A DNA stretch of 9,686 nt from an uncultured Faecalibacterium sp. (GTDB lineage: Bacteria; Bacillota; Clostridia; Oscillospirales; Ruminococcaceae), in assembly GCA_934540955.1 (NCBI GenBank), contig CAKTCY010000069.1, positions 1 to 9,686 of the forward strand, given 5' to 3'. Made by a program: the position numbers and the translations under genes. A model generated the notes under the pieces. The model made no database searches, was not told where the DNA came from, and saw nothing but the letters and a program-made list of their open reading frames with translations. This document shows, piece by piece, positions 1 through 6,075 of this stretch. Each line of letters starts with the position of its first letter. The stretch's first letter is position 1.

Positions 1-792
1 GCCGACTTCCTGCGCTTCCACAAGGAAAAGGGCGCAGAGTTCTCTGTGGCCGTTATGGAAGTGGACTGGAAGGAAGCCTCCCGCTTCGGCCTGATGGTGG
101 CGGACGAGAACGACCGCATCACCGAGTTCCAGGAGAAGCCCCCGGTGCCCAAGTCCAATCTGGCCTCCATGGGCATCTACATCTTCAACTGGGATGTGCT
201 CAAGAAGTATCTGGTCGAGGACGAGGCCGACCCCAACTCCAAGAACGACTTCGGCATGAACATCATCCCCGCCCTGCTGCGTGACGGCCGCAAGATGTAC
301 GCCTACCGCTTTGCCGGTTACTGGCGCGACGTGGGCACCATCGACAGCCTGTGGGAAGCCAACATGGAGGTGCTGGACCCCGAGAACTCCGGCATCGATA
401 TCTTTGATAAGACCTGGAAGATCTACAGCCGCAACCCCGTGCTGCCCGCCCAGAAGATCGGCGAGCGCGCCGTTGTGCAGGACTCCCTCGTTACCGAGGG
501 CTGCAAGATCTACGGCAACGTCAAGCACTCTGTGCTGAGCGCAGGCGTCGTTGTGGAAGAGGGCGCTACCGTTGAGGACGCCGTGCTGATGGACGGTGTC
601 GTGGTCAAGGCAGGTGCCGTGGTCAAGCGCTGCATCCTTGCTGAGGACGTTGTTGTGGGCGCAGGTGCAAGGGTCGGCGGCGAGGGCGCCATTGCCCACG
701 TTGGCACCGGTCTGACCATCGGCGCAGGCGCTACCGTCAAGGAGGGCGCAAAAGTGTTTGAATCCGTCAAGGAGGGTGTGGAAGTATGCTGA
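1..792 (+). CDS. glgC: Glucose-1-phosphate adenylyltransferase GlgC, 5'-truncated
   Basis: Catalytic subunit of ADP-glucose pyrophosphorylase, which makes ADP-glucose and pyrophosphate from ATP and glucose-1-phosphate, the committed step of glycogen synthesis in the cytoplasm. The frame is open from base 1, so the gene starts outside the window; 263 residues are visible and roughly the first 140 are missing, including the N-terminal nucleotide-binding GGxGxRL region. Visible family signatures are EASRFG (25-30), the glucose-1-phosphate-binding EKP (45-47), LASMGIYIF, and YWRDVGT in the sugar-binding half. From about residue 155 to the end the sequence is hexapeptide-like (VVVEEGATVEDAVLMDG and similar), the left-handed beta-helix domain used for oligomerisation and allostery. 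Its last codons contain the AAGGAGG ribosome binding site (769-775) of glgD, and the two genes overlap by 7 bases, implying translational coupling. Identity is secure; the promoter lies upstream of the window. Confidence 0.95.
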   Translation, partial: ADFLRFHKEKGAEFSVAVMEVDWKEASRFGLMVADENDRITEFQEKPPVPKSNLASMGIYIFNWDVLKKYLVEDEADPNSKNDFGMNIIPALLRDGRKMYAYRFAGYWRDVGTIDSLWEANMEVLDPENSGIDIFDKTWKIYSRNPVLPAQKIGERAVVQDSLVTEGCKIYGNVKHSVLSAGVVVEEGATVEDAVLMDGVVVKAGAVVKRCILAEDVVVGAGARVGGEGAIAHVGTGLTIGAGATVKEGAKVFESVKEGVEVC

Positions 793-1913
793 GACAGAAC
801 ACCAATGCGTTGGGTATCATTTTCCCCAACAGCTATGACAATACCGTTCCCGAGCTGGTGACCGAGCGCGCTATGGCCTCGATCCCCTTTGCGGGCCGTT
901 ACCGCATGGTAGACTTTGTGCTGTCCAGCATGGCCAACTGCGGCGTTTCCAACGTTTCCATCGTGGTGCGTAAGAACTACCACTCCCTGATGGATCATCT
1001 GGGCACCGGCCGCGAGTGGGATATGGCCCGCCGTCACGGCGGCCTGAACATCGTGCCTCCCTTTGCTGAAAAAGGCGTGCGCATCTACTCCGGCCGCGTG
1101 GAGGCTCTGGGCTCCATTCTGAACTTCCTCGAGCACCAGAAGGAGAAGTATGTGGTCATGAGCGATGCCAACATCGCCATCAACTACGACTTCAACGCCC
1201 TGCTGGCTGCCCATCAGGCCAGCGGCGCCGATGTGACCGTGGCTTACCAGAAGACCGAGATCCCCGAGGGCCGCAAGAACGACAACTACACCCTGACCAT
1301 CGATTCCGATGGCCGCGTGACCGAGCTGCTGTTCAACGACTACCGCTCCGGCGAGCAGAATCTGGATCTGAACATCTATGTGCTGGAGCGCGAGACCCTG
1401 ATCAAGCTGGTCAAGGACGCTACCGCCCGCGGCCTGATCTACTTCGAGCGCGATATTCTGGCACACAACGTCAATATCCTGAACATCCACGCTCTGGAGT
1501 ACACCGGCTATGTGGCACACGTCTGCGACATGAAGAGCTACTTTGACGAGAACCTGAAGCTGATCAAGGACGAGAATCTGGAGGCACTGTTCCCCAAGGG
1601 CTGCCCCATCTACACCAAGATCCGCGACGATAACCCCACCCGTTACATCACCGGCTCCAAGGTCTCGGATTCCATTCTGGCCGACGGCTGCGTCATCGAG
1701 GGCACCGTGGAGAACTGCGTGCTCTTCCGCGGCGTCAAGGTCAAGAAGGGTGCTGTAGTCAAGAACTGTGTCCTGATGCAGGATACCGTGGTCGAGCCCA
1801 ACGTGGAGCTGGACTGCGTCGTCACCGATAAGAACGTAAAGATCACCGCCGGCAAAAAGCTGTCCGGCACCGAGAGCTTCCCGGTCTACGTTCAGAAGAA
1901 CCACACCGTCTGA
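786..1913 (+). CDS. glgD: Glucose-1-phosphate adenylyltransferase subunit GlgD
   Basis: Second, GlgC-like subunit of ADP-glucose pyrophosphorylase found in Firmicutes, thought to form a mixed complex with GlgC and raise its activity. The 375-residue protein keeps the family fold: FAGRYRMVDF (35-44), an N-terminal nucleotidyltransferase domain, and a C-terminal beta-helix from about residue 290 (SDSILADGCVIEGTVENCVL). Key catalytic features are absent. The GGxGxRL loop is replaced around residues 10-24 (GIIFPNSYDN), the lysine of the usual RAKPA is Met (RAMAS, 28-32), the aspartate expected in the GDH motif aligns with Ala128 (MSDANI), and no EKP is present. This is the normal state for GlgD and suggests a regulatory or weakly active subunit. 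The start ATG lies inside the end of glgC, 10 bases after AAGGAGG. A catalytic reading is unlikely from these residues. Confidence 0.95.
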   Translation: MLRQNTNALGIIFPNSYDNTVPELVTERAMASIPFAGRYRMVDFVLSSMANCGVSNVSIVVRKNYHSLMDHLGTGREWDMARRHGGLNIVPPFAEKGVRIYSGRVEALGSILNFLEHQKEKYVVMSDANIAINYDFNALLAAHQASGADVTVAYQKTEIPEGRKNDNYTLTIDSDGRVTELLFNDYRSGEQNLDLNIYVLERETLIKLVKDATARGLIYFERDILAHNVNILNIHALEYTGYVAHVCDMKSYFDENLKLIKDENLEALFPKGCPIYTKIRDDNPTRYITGSKVSDSILADGCVIEGTVENCVLFRGVKVKKGAVVKNCVLMQDTVVEPNVELDCVVTDKNVKITAGKKLSGTESFPVYVQKNHTV

Positions 1914-1928
1914 TCGAGCAATATCCAT

Positions 1929-2000
1929 AGGGGCGGCTTCCTCCCCGGTAGCCCCTCTTGAGAGGGGCGGGGGCACCTGTGTGCCCCCGCCTGCTCTTTT
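1929..2000 (+). terminator. Overlapping hairpins between glgD and glgA; possible attenuator or partial terminator
   Basis: Three mutually overlapping inverted repeats can be read here. A pairs 1929-1934 with 1951-1956 (AGGGGC/GCCCCT). B pairs 1951-1957 with 1962-1968 around a TTGA loop. C pairs 1966-1976 with 1981-1991, 11 bp around CTGT, followed by the pyrimidine-rich TGCTCTTTT. A excludes B, and B competes with the base of C. C plus the short T run could act as a weak intrinsic terminator lowering glgA transcription relative to glgC-glgD. It could also be an RNA-processing or stability element, or a copy of a dispersed intergenic repeat. No promoter for glgA is evident in this gap, so readthrough is presumably needed. 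Confidence 0.45.
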
Positions 2001-2010
2001 GTAAAAATGG

Positions 2011-2045
2011 TTCGTGCCGCTGAAAAATGCGGCGGGGAGCACGAA
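2011..2045 (+). promoter_or_regulatory. Leader hairpin upstream of glgA
   Basis: TTCGTGC (2011-2017) pairs perfectly with GCACGAA (2039-2045). A small inner stem (CGC 2018-2020 with GCG 2029-2031) sits inside, above an asymmetric bulge. The right side includes GGGGAG (2034-2039), a Shine-Dalgarno-like run 6 bases before an in-frame ATG at 2046, which would give GlgA ten extra residues. If the hairpin forms, that upstream site is partly masked and initiation would favour the downstream start at 2076. Function is inferred only from the pairing. Confidence 0.35.
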
Positions 2046-2075
2046 ATGACCCAAACATATGAAAGGAGCGATCCT

Positions 2076-3494
2076 ATGAGAATCCTGTATGCTGCTTCGG
2101 AAGCTGCACCCTTTGCAAAATCCGGTGGTCTGGCCGACGTTGCGGGCGCACTGCCCAAGGCTCTGGTCAAGGACGGCGTGGACGCCCGCGTCATCATGCC
2201 CCTGTACGGCGATCTGAAGTTCCGCGATACGCTGGAGTACGTGACCAATTATTCCGTCCCCGTGGGCTGGCGCAGCCAGTACTGCGGCCTGTTCAAGACC
2301 GAGCTGAACGGCGTGACCTACTACTTCCTGGACAACGAGTATTACTTCAAGCGCCGCGGCCTGTACGGCTTCTACGATGACGGCGAGCGCTTCGCCTTCT
2401 TCTCCCGCGCCGTGCTGGAGACCTTGTTCTACATCGACTTCACCCCCGATATCATCAACTGCAACGACTGGCAGACCGCTCTGGTGCCGGTGTACCTGAA
2501 CCTGTACTATCGTCATCTGGACAAGTTCAACCGCATCAAGACCGTGTTCACCATCCACAACATCGCCTATCAGGGCAAGTACGGCACCGATATTCTGGAG
2601 GATACCTGCGGCATCGGCCACCGGGACCAGCATATCGTGGAGTACGACGGCTGCGCAAACTTCATGAAGGGCGCCTTCGAGACCGCCGACAAGATCACCA
2701 CCGTCAGCCCCACCTACGCACAGGAGATTCTCGACCCGTGGTTCAGCTACGGTCTGGACGCTCTGCTGCGTGAGAAGCAGTACAAGCTGTGCGGCATCCT
2801 GAACGGCATCGACATGGACGCCAACGACCCCGCCACCGACAAGAACATCCCCTTCAATTACAGCATCAAGACCTTCGAGACCGGCAAGGCCAAGTGCAAG
2901 GAAGCTTTGCAGGACAGATTTGGTCTGAACAAAGACGGCAGCCCCGTCTTTGGCATGGTCAGCCGCATGGTTGGCATGAAGGGCTTTGACCTCGTGCAGA
3001 GCATTGCCGACGGTCTGGTGGACCGCGGCATCCAGCTGGTCATTCTGGGCAGCGGCGAGGGCCAGTACGAGAACTTCTTCTCCGACCTGTGCGCCCGTCA
3101 CCCGGGCCGCGTAGGCACCTACATCGGCTTTGAGCCCAAGCTCTCGCAGGAGATCTACGCCGGTGCAGACGCCTTCATCATGCCCTCCAAGAGCGAGCCC
3201 TGCGGTCTGGCACAGATGGTGGCCTGCCGCTACGGCACGCCTCCCATCGTCCGCGAGACCGGCGGTCTGCGCGACTCCATCCACGACAGCACCATGGGTG
3301 ACGGCAACGGCTTTACCTTTGCCGGTTACAACGCCCACGAGCTGTATGTGGCCTGCTGCAACGCACAGGATGCCTACAACAACAAGGAAAACTGGAAGAA
3401 CCTCGTGCGTCACTGCATGGAGTGCGATTTCAGCTGGGACGTTTCCGCCAAGAGCTACGAGGGTCTGTACAACGAGACCGCAAACCTCTGGTAA
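2076..3494 (+). CDS. glgA: Glycogen synthase (ADP-glucose-dependent) GlgA
   Basis: Family GT5 glycogen synthase that transfers glucose from ADP-glucose to the non-reducing end of an alpha-1,4-glucan in the cytoplasm; it uses the product of the upstream GlgC/GlgD pair. The 472-residue length is normal. The N-terminal Rossmann domain begins with the ADP-glucose-binding KSGGLAD (15-21) and contains the TIHN motif with His161 and IAYQG. The C-terminal Rossmann domain has NGID (243-246), the Arg297/Lys302 pair in SRMVGMKG (the usual QKG reads MKG), and SEPCGL with Glu374, the conserved active-site glutamate. I chose ATG 2076 because AAAGGAG (2062-2068) lies 7 bases upstream and MRILYAASEA is where the family normally starts; in-frame ATGs at 2007 and 2046 are less likely. 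No independent promoter is obvious in the 162-base gap after glgD, so cotranscription with glgC-glgD is likely. Confidence 0.96.
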   Translation: MRILYAASEAAPFAKSGGLADVAGALPKALVKDGVDARVIMPLYGDLKFRDTLEYVTNYSVPVGWRSQYCGLFKTELNGVTYYFLDNEYYFKRRGLYGFYDDGERFAFFSRAVLETLFYIDFTPDIINCNDWQTALVPVYLNLYYRHLDKFNRIKTVFTIHNIAYQGKYGTDILEDTCGIGHRDQHIVEYDGCANFMKGAFETADKITTVSPTYAQEILDPWFSYGLDALLREKQYKLCGILNGIDMDANDPATDKNIPFNYSIKTFETGKAKCKEALQDRFGLNKDGSPVFGMVSRMVGMKGFDLVQSIADGLVDRGIQLVILGSGEGQYENFFSDLCARHPGRVGTYIGFEPKLSQEIYAGADAFIMPSKSEPCGLAQMVACRYGTPPIVRETGGLRDSIHDSTMGDGNGFTFAGYNAHELYVACCNAQDAYNNKENWKNLVRHCMECDFSWDVSAKSYEGLYNETANLW

Positions 3495-3517
3495 AAGCTT
3501 TTCCGCCTCGTTTATCC

Positions 3518-3550
3518 GCCGCCCGGCCTGCAGGCCGGGCGGCTTTTTTT
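3518..3550 (+). terminator. Intrinsic terminator of the glg operon
   Basis: A perfect GC-rich inverted repeat (3518-3528 with 3533-3543, 11 bp around a TGCA loop) is followed at once by seven T residues (3544-3550). It sits 23 bases after the glgA stop codon. There is no T run on the opposite side, so it acts on + strand transcripts and closes the glycogen operon. Confidence 0.93.
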
Positions 3551-3604
3551 GCGCGCCGGCGCGGCAGGCTTTCCCGAAAAAACCGCAATGCGTTAAATAC
3601 CTCC

Positions 3605-3634
3605 TTGCACTTCGGGGGCATTCTGTGTTATACT
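3605..3634 (+). promoter_or_regulatory. Sigma-A-type promoter of the exported-protein gene
   Basis: TTGCAC (3605-3610) and TATACT (3629-3634) are separated by 18 bases, and TG at 3626-3627 gives an extended -10. Transcription should start near 3641, leaving a leader of about 60 bases before the ATG at 3700. It follows the glg terminator directly, so the next gene is its own transcription unit. Confidence 0.75.
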
Positions 3635-3647
3635 GACATAGTTTTAA

Positions 3648-3677
3648 CACTTTTTTCATAAAAGCACAAAAAGTGCT
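3648..3677 (+). promoter_or_regulatory. Alternative hairpins in the 5' leader
   Basis: Two mutually exclusive stems can form between the predicted transcription start and the ribosome binding site. One is CACTTTTT (3648-3655) with AAAAAGTG (3668-3675), 8 bp. The other is AGCAC (3663-3667) with GTGCT (3673-3677), 5 bp. AAGGAG (3688-3693) stays unpaired in both. A regulatory role is possible, but AT-rich leaders often give such pairings by chance. Confidence 0.3.
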
Positions 3678-3699
3678 GTGCCATAAAAAGGAGAATCTT

Positions 3700-5664
3700 A
3701 TGACCTGGAAACGTGTCGTCAGCGGCGTTCTGGCAGCAGCCATGCTGTATGCACTGCCAGTGCAGCTTCTGGCCTCGGCTGAAGGTGCAGAGGCTGCCAC
3801 AGCAAACGTATGGGAGGAGCTGTCCCTCACTGCCTCTCCCGATGACTGCAACACCTTTTTTTACAGCAGAAACGACTACACCTTTGAAAAGCTCACCCAC
3901 CCGGAAAAGGACGTCAAAACAGCAGACGGCATCGTGGATTATCTGGGCGACAGCACCGTTGCCGTGGTGACCGACCCGGAGGATGCCGCCTACAACGCAG
4001 GTGACCGGGGCCAGAACTACGCATGGTCTGCTGTGGGCTACGGTGACTGGCTGTATGTGGGCACCTGCTACGCCGCCATGGGCAACACCCTCTCCCTGAT
4101 GAAGAGCAGTCTGGGCGACGAGTATGATGACGAGGTGCTTGCCGCTACCTTTGACGCCCTTTACAACGGCACCTTCTTCCTGACAGAGGCAGACGGCGGC
4201 AAGCCCAAGGGCGTTCTGGTAAAGATCAACACCAAGACCGGCGAGACCAAGCTGCTGATGTCCGGCTCCTCCAACGGTTACACGCCCCTGTTCCGCAACG
4301 CATTGGAGTATCACGGCAAGCTGTACTTCTGCGGCAGCGTGGGCGGCGGCATCGGCTTTTTGCCCAGCATCTGGCAGGTAGACCCCGAAACCGATGAATG
4401 CAAGCCGGTGTATATCGGCCTGAACAGCGTGCAGGACTATGCCGTAGCCTACCAGCAGGGCGTCAGCGTGGGCATCCGGGGTATGTGTGTCTACAAGGAC
4501 CAGCTGGTCATCAGCAACGTGACCACGGACGCCGCCACCGGCAAGAGCAGCGCCACCCTGCTGATCTCCTCTGACCCGGAAAAGGGCTTTACCCAGATCG
4601 CGGACTCCGAAAGCCTTTTCAACTACCCCGCCTACCACTACGCCGACAGTATCTATGGCGGCAGCATCTGGGACATGGCCGAGTTCAACGGCAGCCTGTA
4701 TGTTTCCATCTGCACCGGCACCGAGGACAATATGCCCGATGACAACACCATGCAGTCCTTTGCACTGGTGCGGGGCGACCAGAACCCTGACGGCAGCTTT
4801 ACATGGACTGCACTGGCCGGCGACATGGAAAAGGACGGTGCCCGCTATACCTTCGGCATCGACCCGGAGCGCACCCGTTCCGGCGCTGCCAACCTGACGG
4901 TATACAACGACCACCTCTATATCGGCGAGTACAACGATGAGGAGATCGCGCTGGAGCGCATCCTTTTCTCCAAGACCGGCAAAAAAGCCACCGGTCAGTT
5001 CGGCGGCGGTCTGGACTGCCGCTTCCTCAACGCCAATCTGGAGCAGTCTGTAAACCTTTACCGCATGGACAAGGACGAGAGCATCGAGCTGGTGGTAGGC
5101 AACGCCACCAAAATGTTCCCCTCCGGCAGCCTTTCGGGCCTGAAGTCCGGCTTTGGCCGCAACGAGAACCAGTACATCTGGCGGATGCAGGTGTACGATG
5201 GCAAGCTGTATGTGGCAACCTTTGATACCAGCAGCCTGCTGGAGTGCTTCGGGCAGTTCGTCAACGGCAATCTGCTCCAGCGCACCCCCGAGGAGTGGAA
5301 AACCCAGTGGAACTACCTGAAGGCCCTGATGGATGCGCTGAGTACGGTAGACCCCGATGGCAGCGGCAATGCCGATACTCTGGCGCAGACCATCAAGTTC
5401 TCCTACGCTTTCGTGTTCCGCAACATTACGGTGCGCAACATCGCCAGCGCTATCCGGCTTTTGAACTATATGCGCAAGGCAAAGCGCGGCTTCGACCTTT
5501 ATGTAACAGAGGACGGCGTAAACTTCCAGACCATCACCATCGATGGCTTCGGCGATCCCTACAACCACGGTCTGCGAACGTTTGCCGTCACCGATCAGGG
5601 GCTGTGTCTGGGCACCGCCAACCCCTTCTACGGCACGCAGGTGTGGATCCAGCGCAAGGAGTAA
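3700..5664 (+). CDS. Exported protein of unknown function with propeller-like repeats
   Basis: I do not recognise this 654-residue protein. It begins with a Sec-type signal peptide: basic start MTWKR, hydrophobic core to about residue 24, then possible signal peptidase sites after ASA (25-27) or AEA (30-32). There is no lipobox, C-terminal membrane segment or LPxTG anchor, so release or loose surface attachment is likely. Seven short related strands recur: DWLYVGT (116-122), GKLYFCGS (206-213), DQLVIS (267-272), GSLYVSI (331-337), DHLYIGE (404-410), GKLYVAT (501-507) and QGLCLGT (633-639). That is typical of successive beta-propeller blades. Residues 515-600 look more helical and include DPDGSGNAD (551-559), resembling a calcium loop. 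The start is set by AAGGAG six bases upstream; an in-frame GTG at 3673 lacks a ribosome binding site. The gene is monocistronic, with its own promoter and terminator, so its neighbours give no clue to function. It could bind a carbohydrate or cell-wall ligand, or be an enzyme; the sequence does not decide. Confidence 0.85.
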   Translation: MTWKRVVSGVLAAAMLYALPVQLLASAEGAEAATANVWEELSLTASPDDCNTFFYSRNDYTFEKLTHPEKDVKTADGIVDYLGDSTVAVVTDPEDAAYNAGDRGQNYAWSAVGYGDWLYVGTCYAAMGNTLSLMKSSLGDEYDDEVLAATFDALYNGTFFLTEADGGKPKGVLVKINTKTGETKLLMSGSSNGYTPLFRNALEYHGKLYFCGSVGGGIGFLPSIWQVDPETDECKPVYIGLNSVQDYAVAYQQGVSVGIRGMCVYKDQLVISNVTTDAATGKSSATLLISSDPEKGFTQIADSESLFNYPAYHYADSIYGGSIWDMAEFNGSLYVSICTGTEDNMPDDNTMQSFALVRGDQNPDGSFTWTALAGDMEKDGARYTFGIDPERTRSGAANLTVYNDHLYIGEYNDEEIALERILFSKTGKKATGQFGGGLDCRFLNANLEQSVNLYRMDKDESIELVVGNATKMFPSGSLSGLKSGFGRNENQYIWRMQVYDGKLYVATFDTSSLLECFGQFVNGNLLQRTPEEWKTQWNYLKALMDALSTVDPDGSGNADTLAQTIKFSYAFVFRNITVRNIASAIRLLNYMRKAKRGFDLYVTEDGVNFQTITIDGFGDPYNHGLRTFAVTDQGLCLGTANPFYGTQVWIQRKE

Positions 5665-5687
5665 GCCTTGCGCCCGCCGCACACCTC

Positions 5688-5718
5688 CTGCACAAAATAT
5701 CTGAAGCTCTGATATACT
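5688..5718 (+). promoter_or_regulatory. Promoter-like box just ahead of a terminator
   Basis: An extended -10, TGATATACT (5710-5718), is preceded by a weak -35-like CTGCAC (5688-5693), 19 bases away. Transcription would start near 5725, where the terminator hairpin begins. The flank ACCTCCTGCAC (5683-5693) resembles ACCTCCTTGCAC at the promoter ahead of the exported-protein gene (3599-3610). It may be a chance match or a minor start feeding the ATP synthase region by readthrough. Confidence 0.25.
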
Positions 5719-5724
5719 GCTTTT

Positions 5725-5765
5725 CATCCCCTGATGCCGGGCACCCGGTGTCGGGGGTGTTTTTT
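5725..5765 (+). terminator. Intrinsic terminator after the exported-protein gene
   Basis: A long stem (5725-5740 with 5745-5759, one bulged T at 5732, a few G-T pairs and a GCAC loop) is followed by six T residues (5760-5765). It lies about 60 bases after the stop codon and separates this unit from the ATP synthase operon. Confidence 0.88.
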
Positions 5766-5823
5766 ATTGTAATGCCGTTCGCCCGCCCTTTTGCGCGGCA
5801 ACGCTTTTTCCACTTTTACACTC

Positions 5824-5852
5824 TGCACAAACTTTTCTGCAAAGTTTGTGCA
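5824..5852 (+). repeat. Perfect 12-bp inverted repeat upstream of the atp operon
   Basis: TGCACAAACTTT (5824-5835) and AAAGTTTGTGCA (5841-5852) are exact reverse complements around a 5-base centre. No T run follows on either strand, so it is not an intrinsic terminator. It lies about 60-90 bases upstream of the first atp promoter candidate and shares its outer GCACAA/TTGTGC with further sites downstream. That fits an operator for a dimeric regulator, though an RNA hairpin cannot be excluded. Confidence 0.6.
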
Positions 5853-5867
5853 ATGATGTGGCCGCAG

Positions 5868-5900
5868 GCGCACAATGTGTGTTATCAGCGCACAATTGTG
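5868..5900 (+). promoter_or_regulatory. GCGCACAAT direct repeat and CACAATTGTG palindrome
   Basis: GCGCACAAT occurs at 5868-5876 and again at 5888-5896, exactly 20 bases apart, close to two helical turns. The second copy runs into the perfect palindrome CACAATTGTG (5891-5900), which ends 9 bases before a -35-like TTAACA. Together with the inverted repeat at 5824-5852 this gives several GCACAA or TTGTG half-sites in under 80 bases. The regulator is unknown. Confidence 0.45.
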
Positions 5901-5909
5901 GAATTAGTC

Positions 5910-5937
5910 TTAACAAACTATGAAATTTTACTATATT
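5910..5937 (+). promoter_or_regulatory. Candidate upstream promoter of the atp operon
   Basis: TTAACA (5910-5915) and TATATT (5932-5937), each one base from consensus, are spaced by 16 bases in an AT-rich stretch that stands out from the GC-rich surroundings. The start would be near 5944. If it is not used, this AT-rich DNA may act as an UP element for the promoter at 5953-5981. Confidence 0.45.
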
Positions 5938-5952
5938 TCGGTGGAGAATTGA

Positions 5953-5981
5953 TTGCAATATCCGACGCTTTGAAGTATACT
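5953..5981 (+). promoter_or_regulatory. Likely main promoter of the ATP synthase operon
   Basis: TTGCAA (5953-5958) and TATACT (5976-5981) are separated by the optimal 17 bases. Transcription should begin near 5988, giving a leader of about 90 bases before the TTG start at 6076. The -10 is identical to that of the exported-protein gene. Confidence 0.7.
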
Positions 5982-6039
5982 GAGGGCATAGACTTTTTGG
6001 CTGCCTGTCCGTCTCTGGCAATTTTTCCAAATGCTGGAA

Positions 6040-6064
6040 TGCGGGCGGCGCCCGCAGAAAGGAG
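6040..6064 (+). promoter_or_regulatory. GC hairpin abutting the first atp ribosome binding site
   Basis: TGCGGGC (6040-6046) pairs with GCCCGCA (6050-6056) around a 3-base loop. AAAGGAG (6058-6064) begins two bases after the stem. The hairpin leaves the ribosome binding site exposed and could protect the 5' end of the operon message or modulate initiation. The pairing is clear; the role is inferred. Confidence 0.4.
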
Positions 6065-6075
6065 CGGCGCAGAGC

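Noticed and set aside
2007..2075. N-terminal extension of GlgA from ATG 2007
   Set aside because: This stretch includes the hairpin leader and the real ribosome binding site; GlgA homologues begin at the residues encoded from 2076.
510..3854. Minus-strand open frame of 1114 codons antisense to glgD and glgA
   Set aside because: glgD and glgA share a reading register, and their G/C-ending codons give a stop-poor antisense frame rich in Val, Ala, Asp, Gly, Leu, His and Gln. It has no ribosome binding site or family motif, while the + strand genes are certain.
3628..5727. Minus-strand open frame of 699 codons opposite the exported-protein gene
   Set aside because: It has the same antisense codon-bias composition. 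The + strand reading has a promoter, ribosome binding site, signal peptide and repeats; the minus reading has none of these.
5896..5916. Rex-like operator (TTGTGGAA...TTAACAA)
   Set aside because: The two arms resemble Rex half-sites, but the total length is one or more bases off the known consensus and the arms mismatch in the middle. It is too weak to call Rex specifically.
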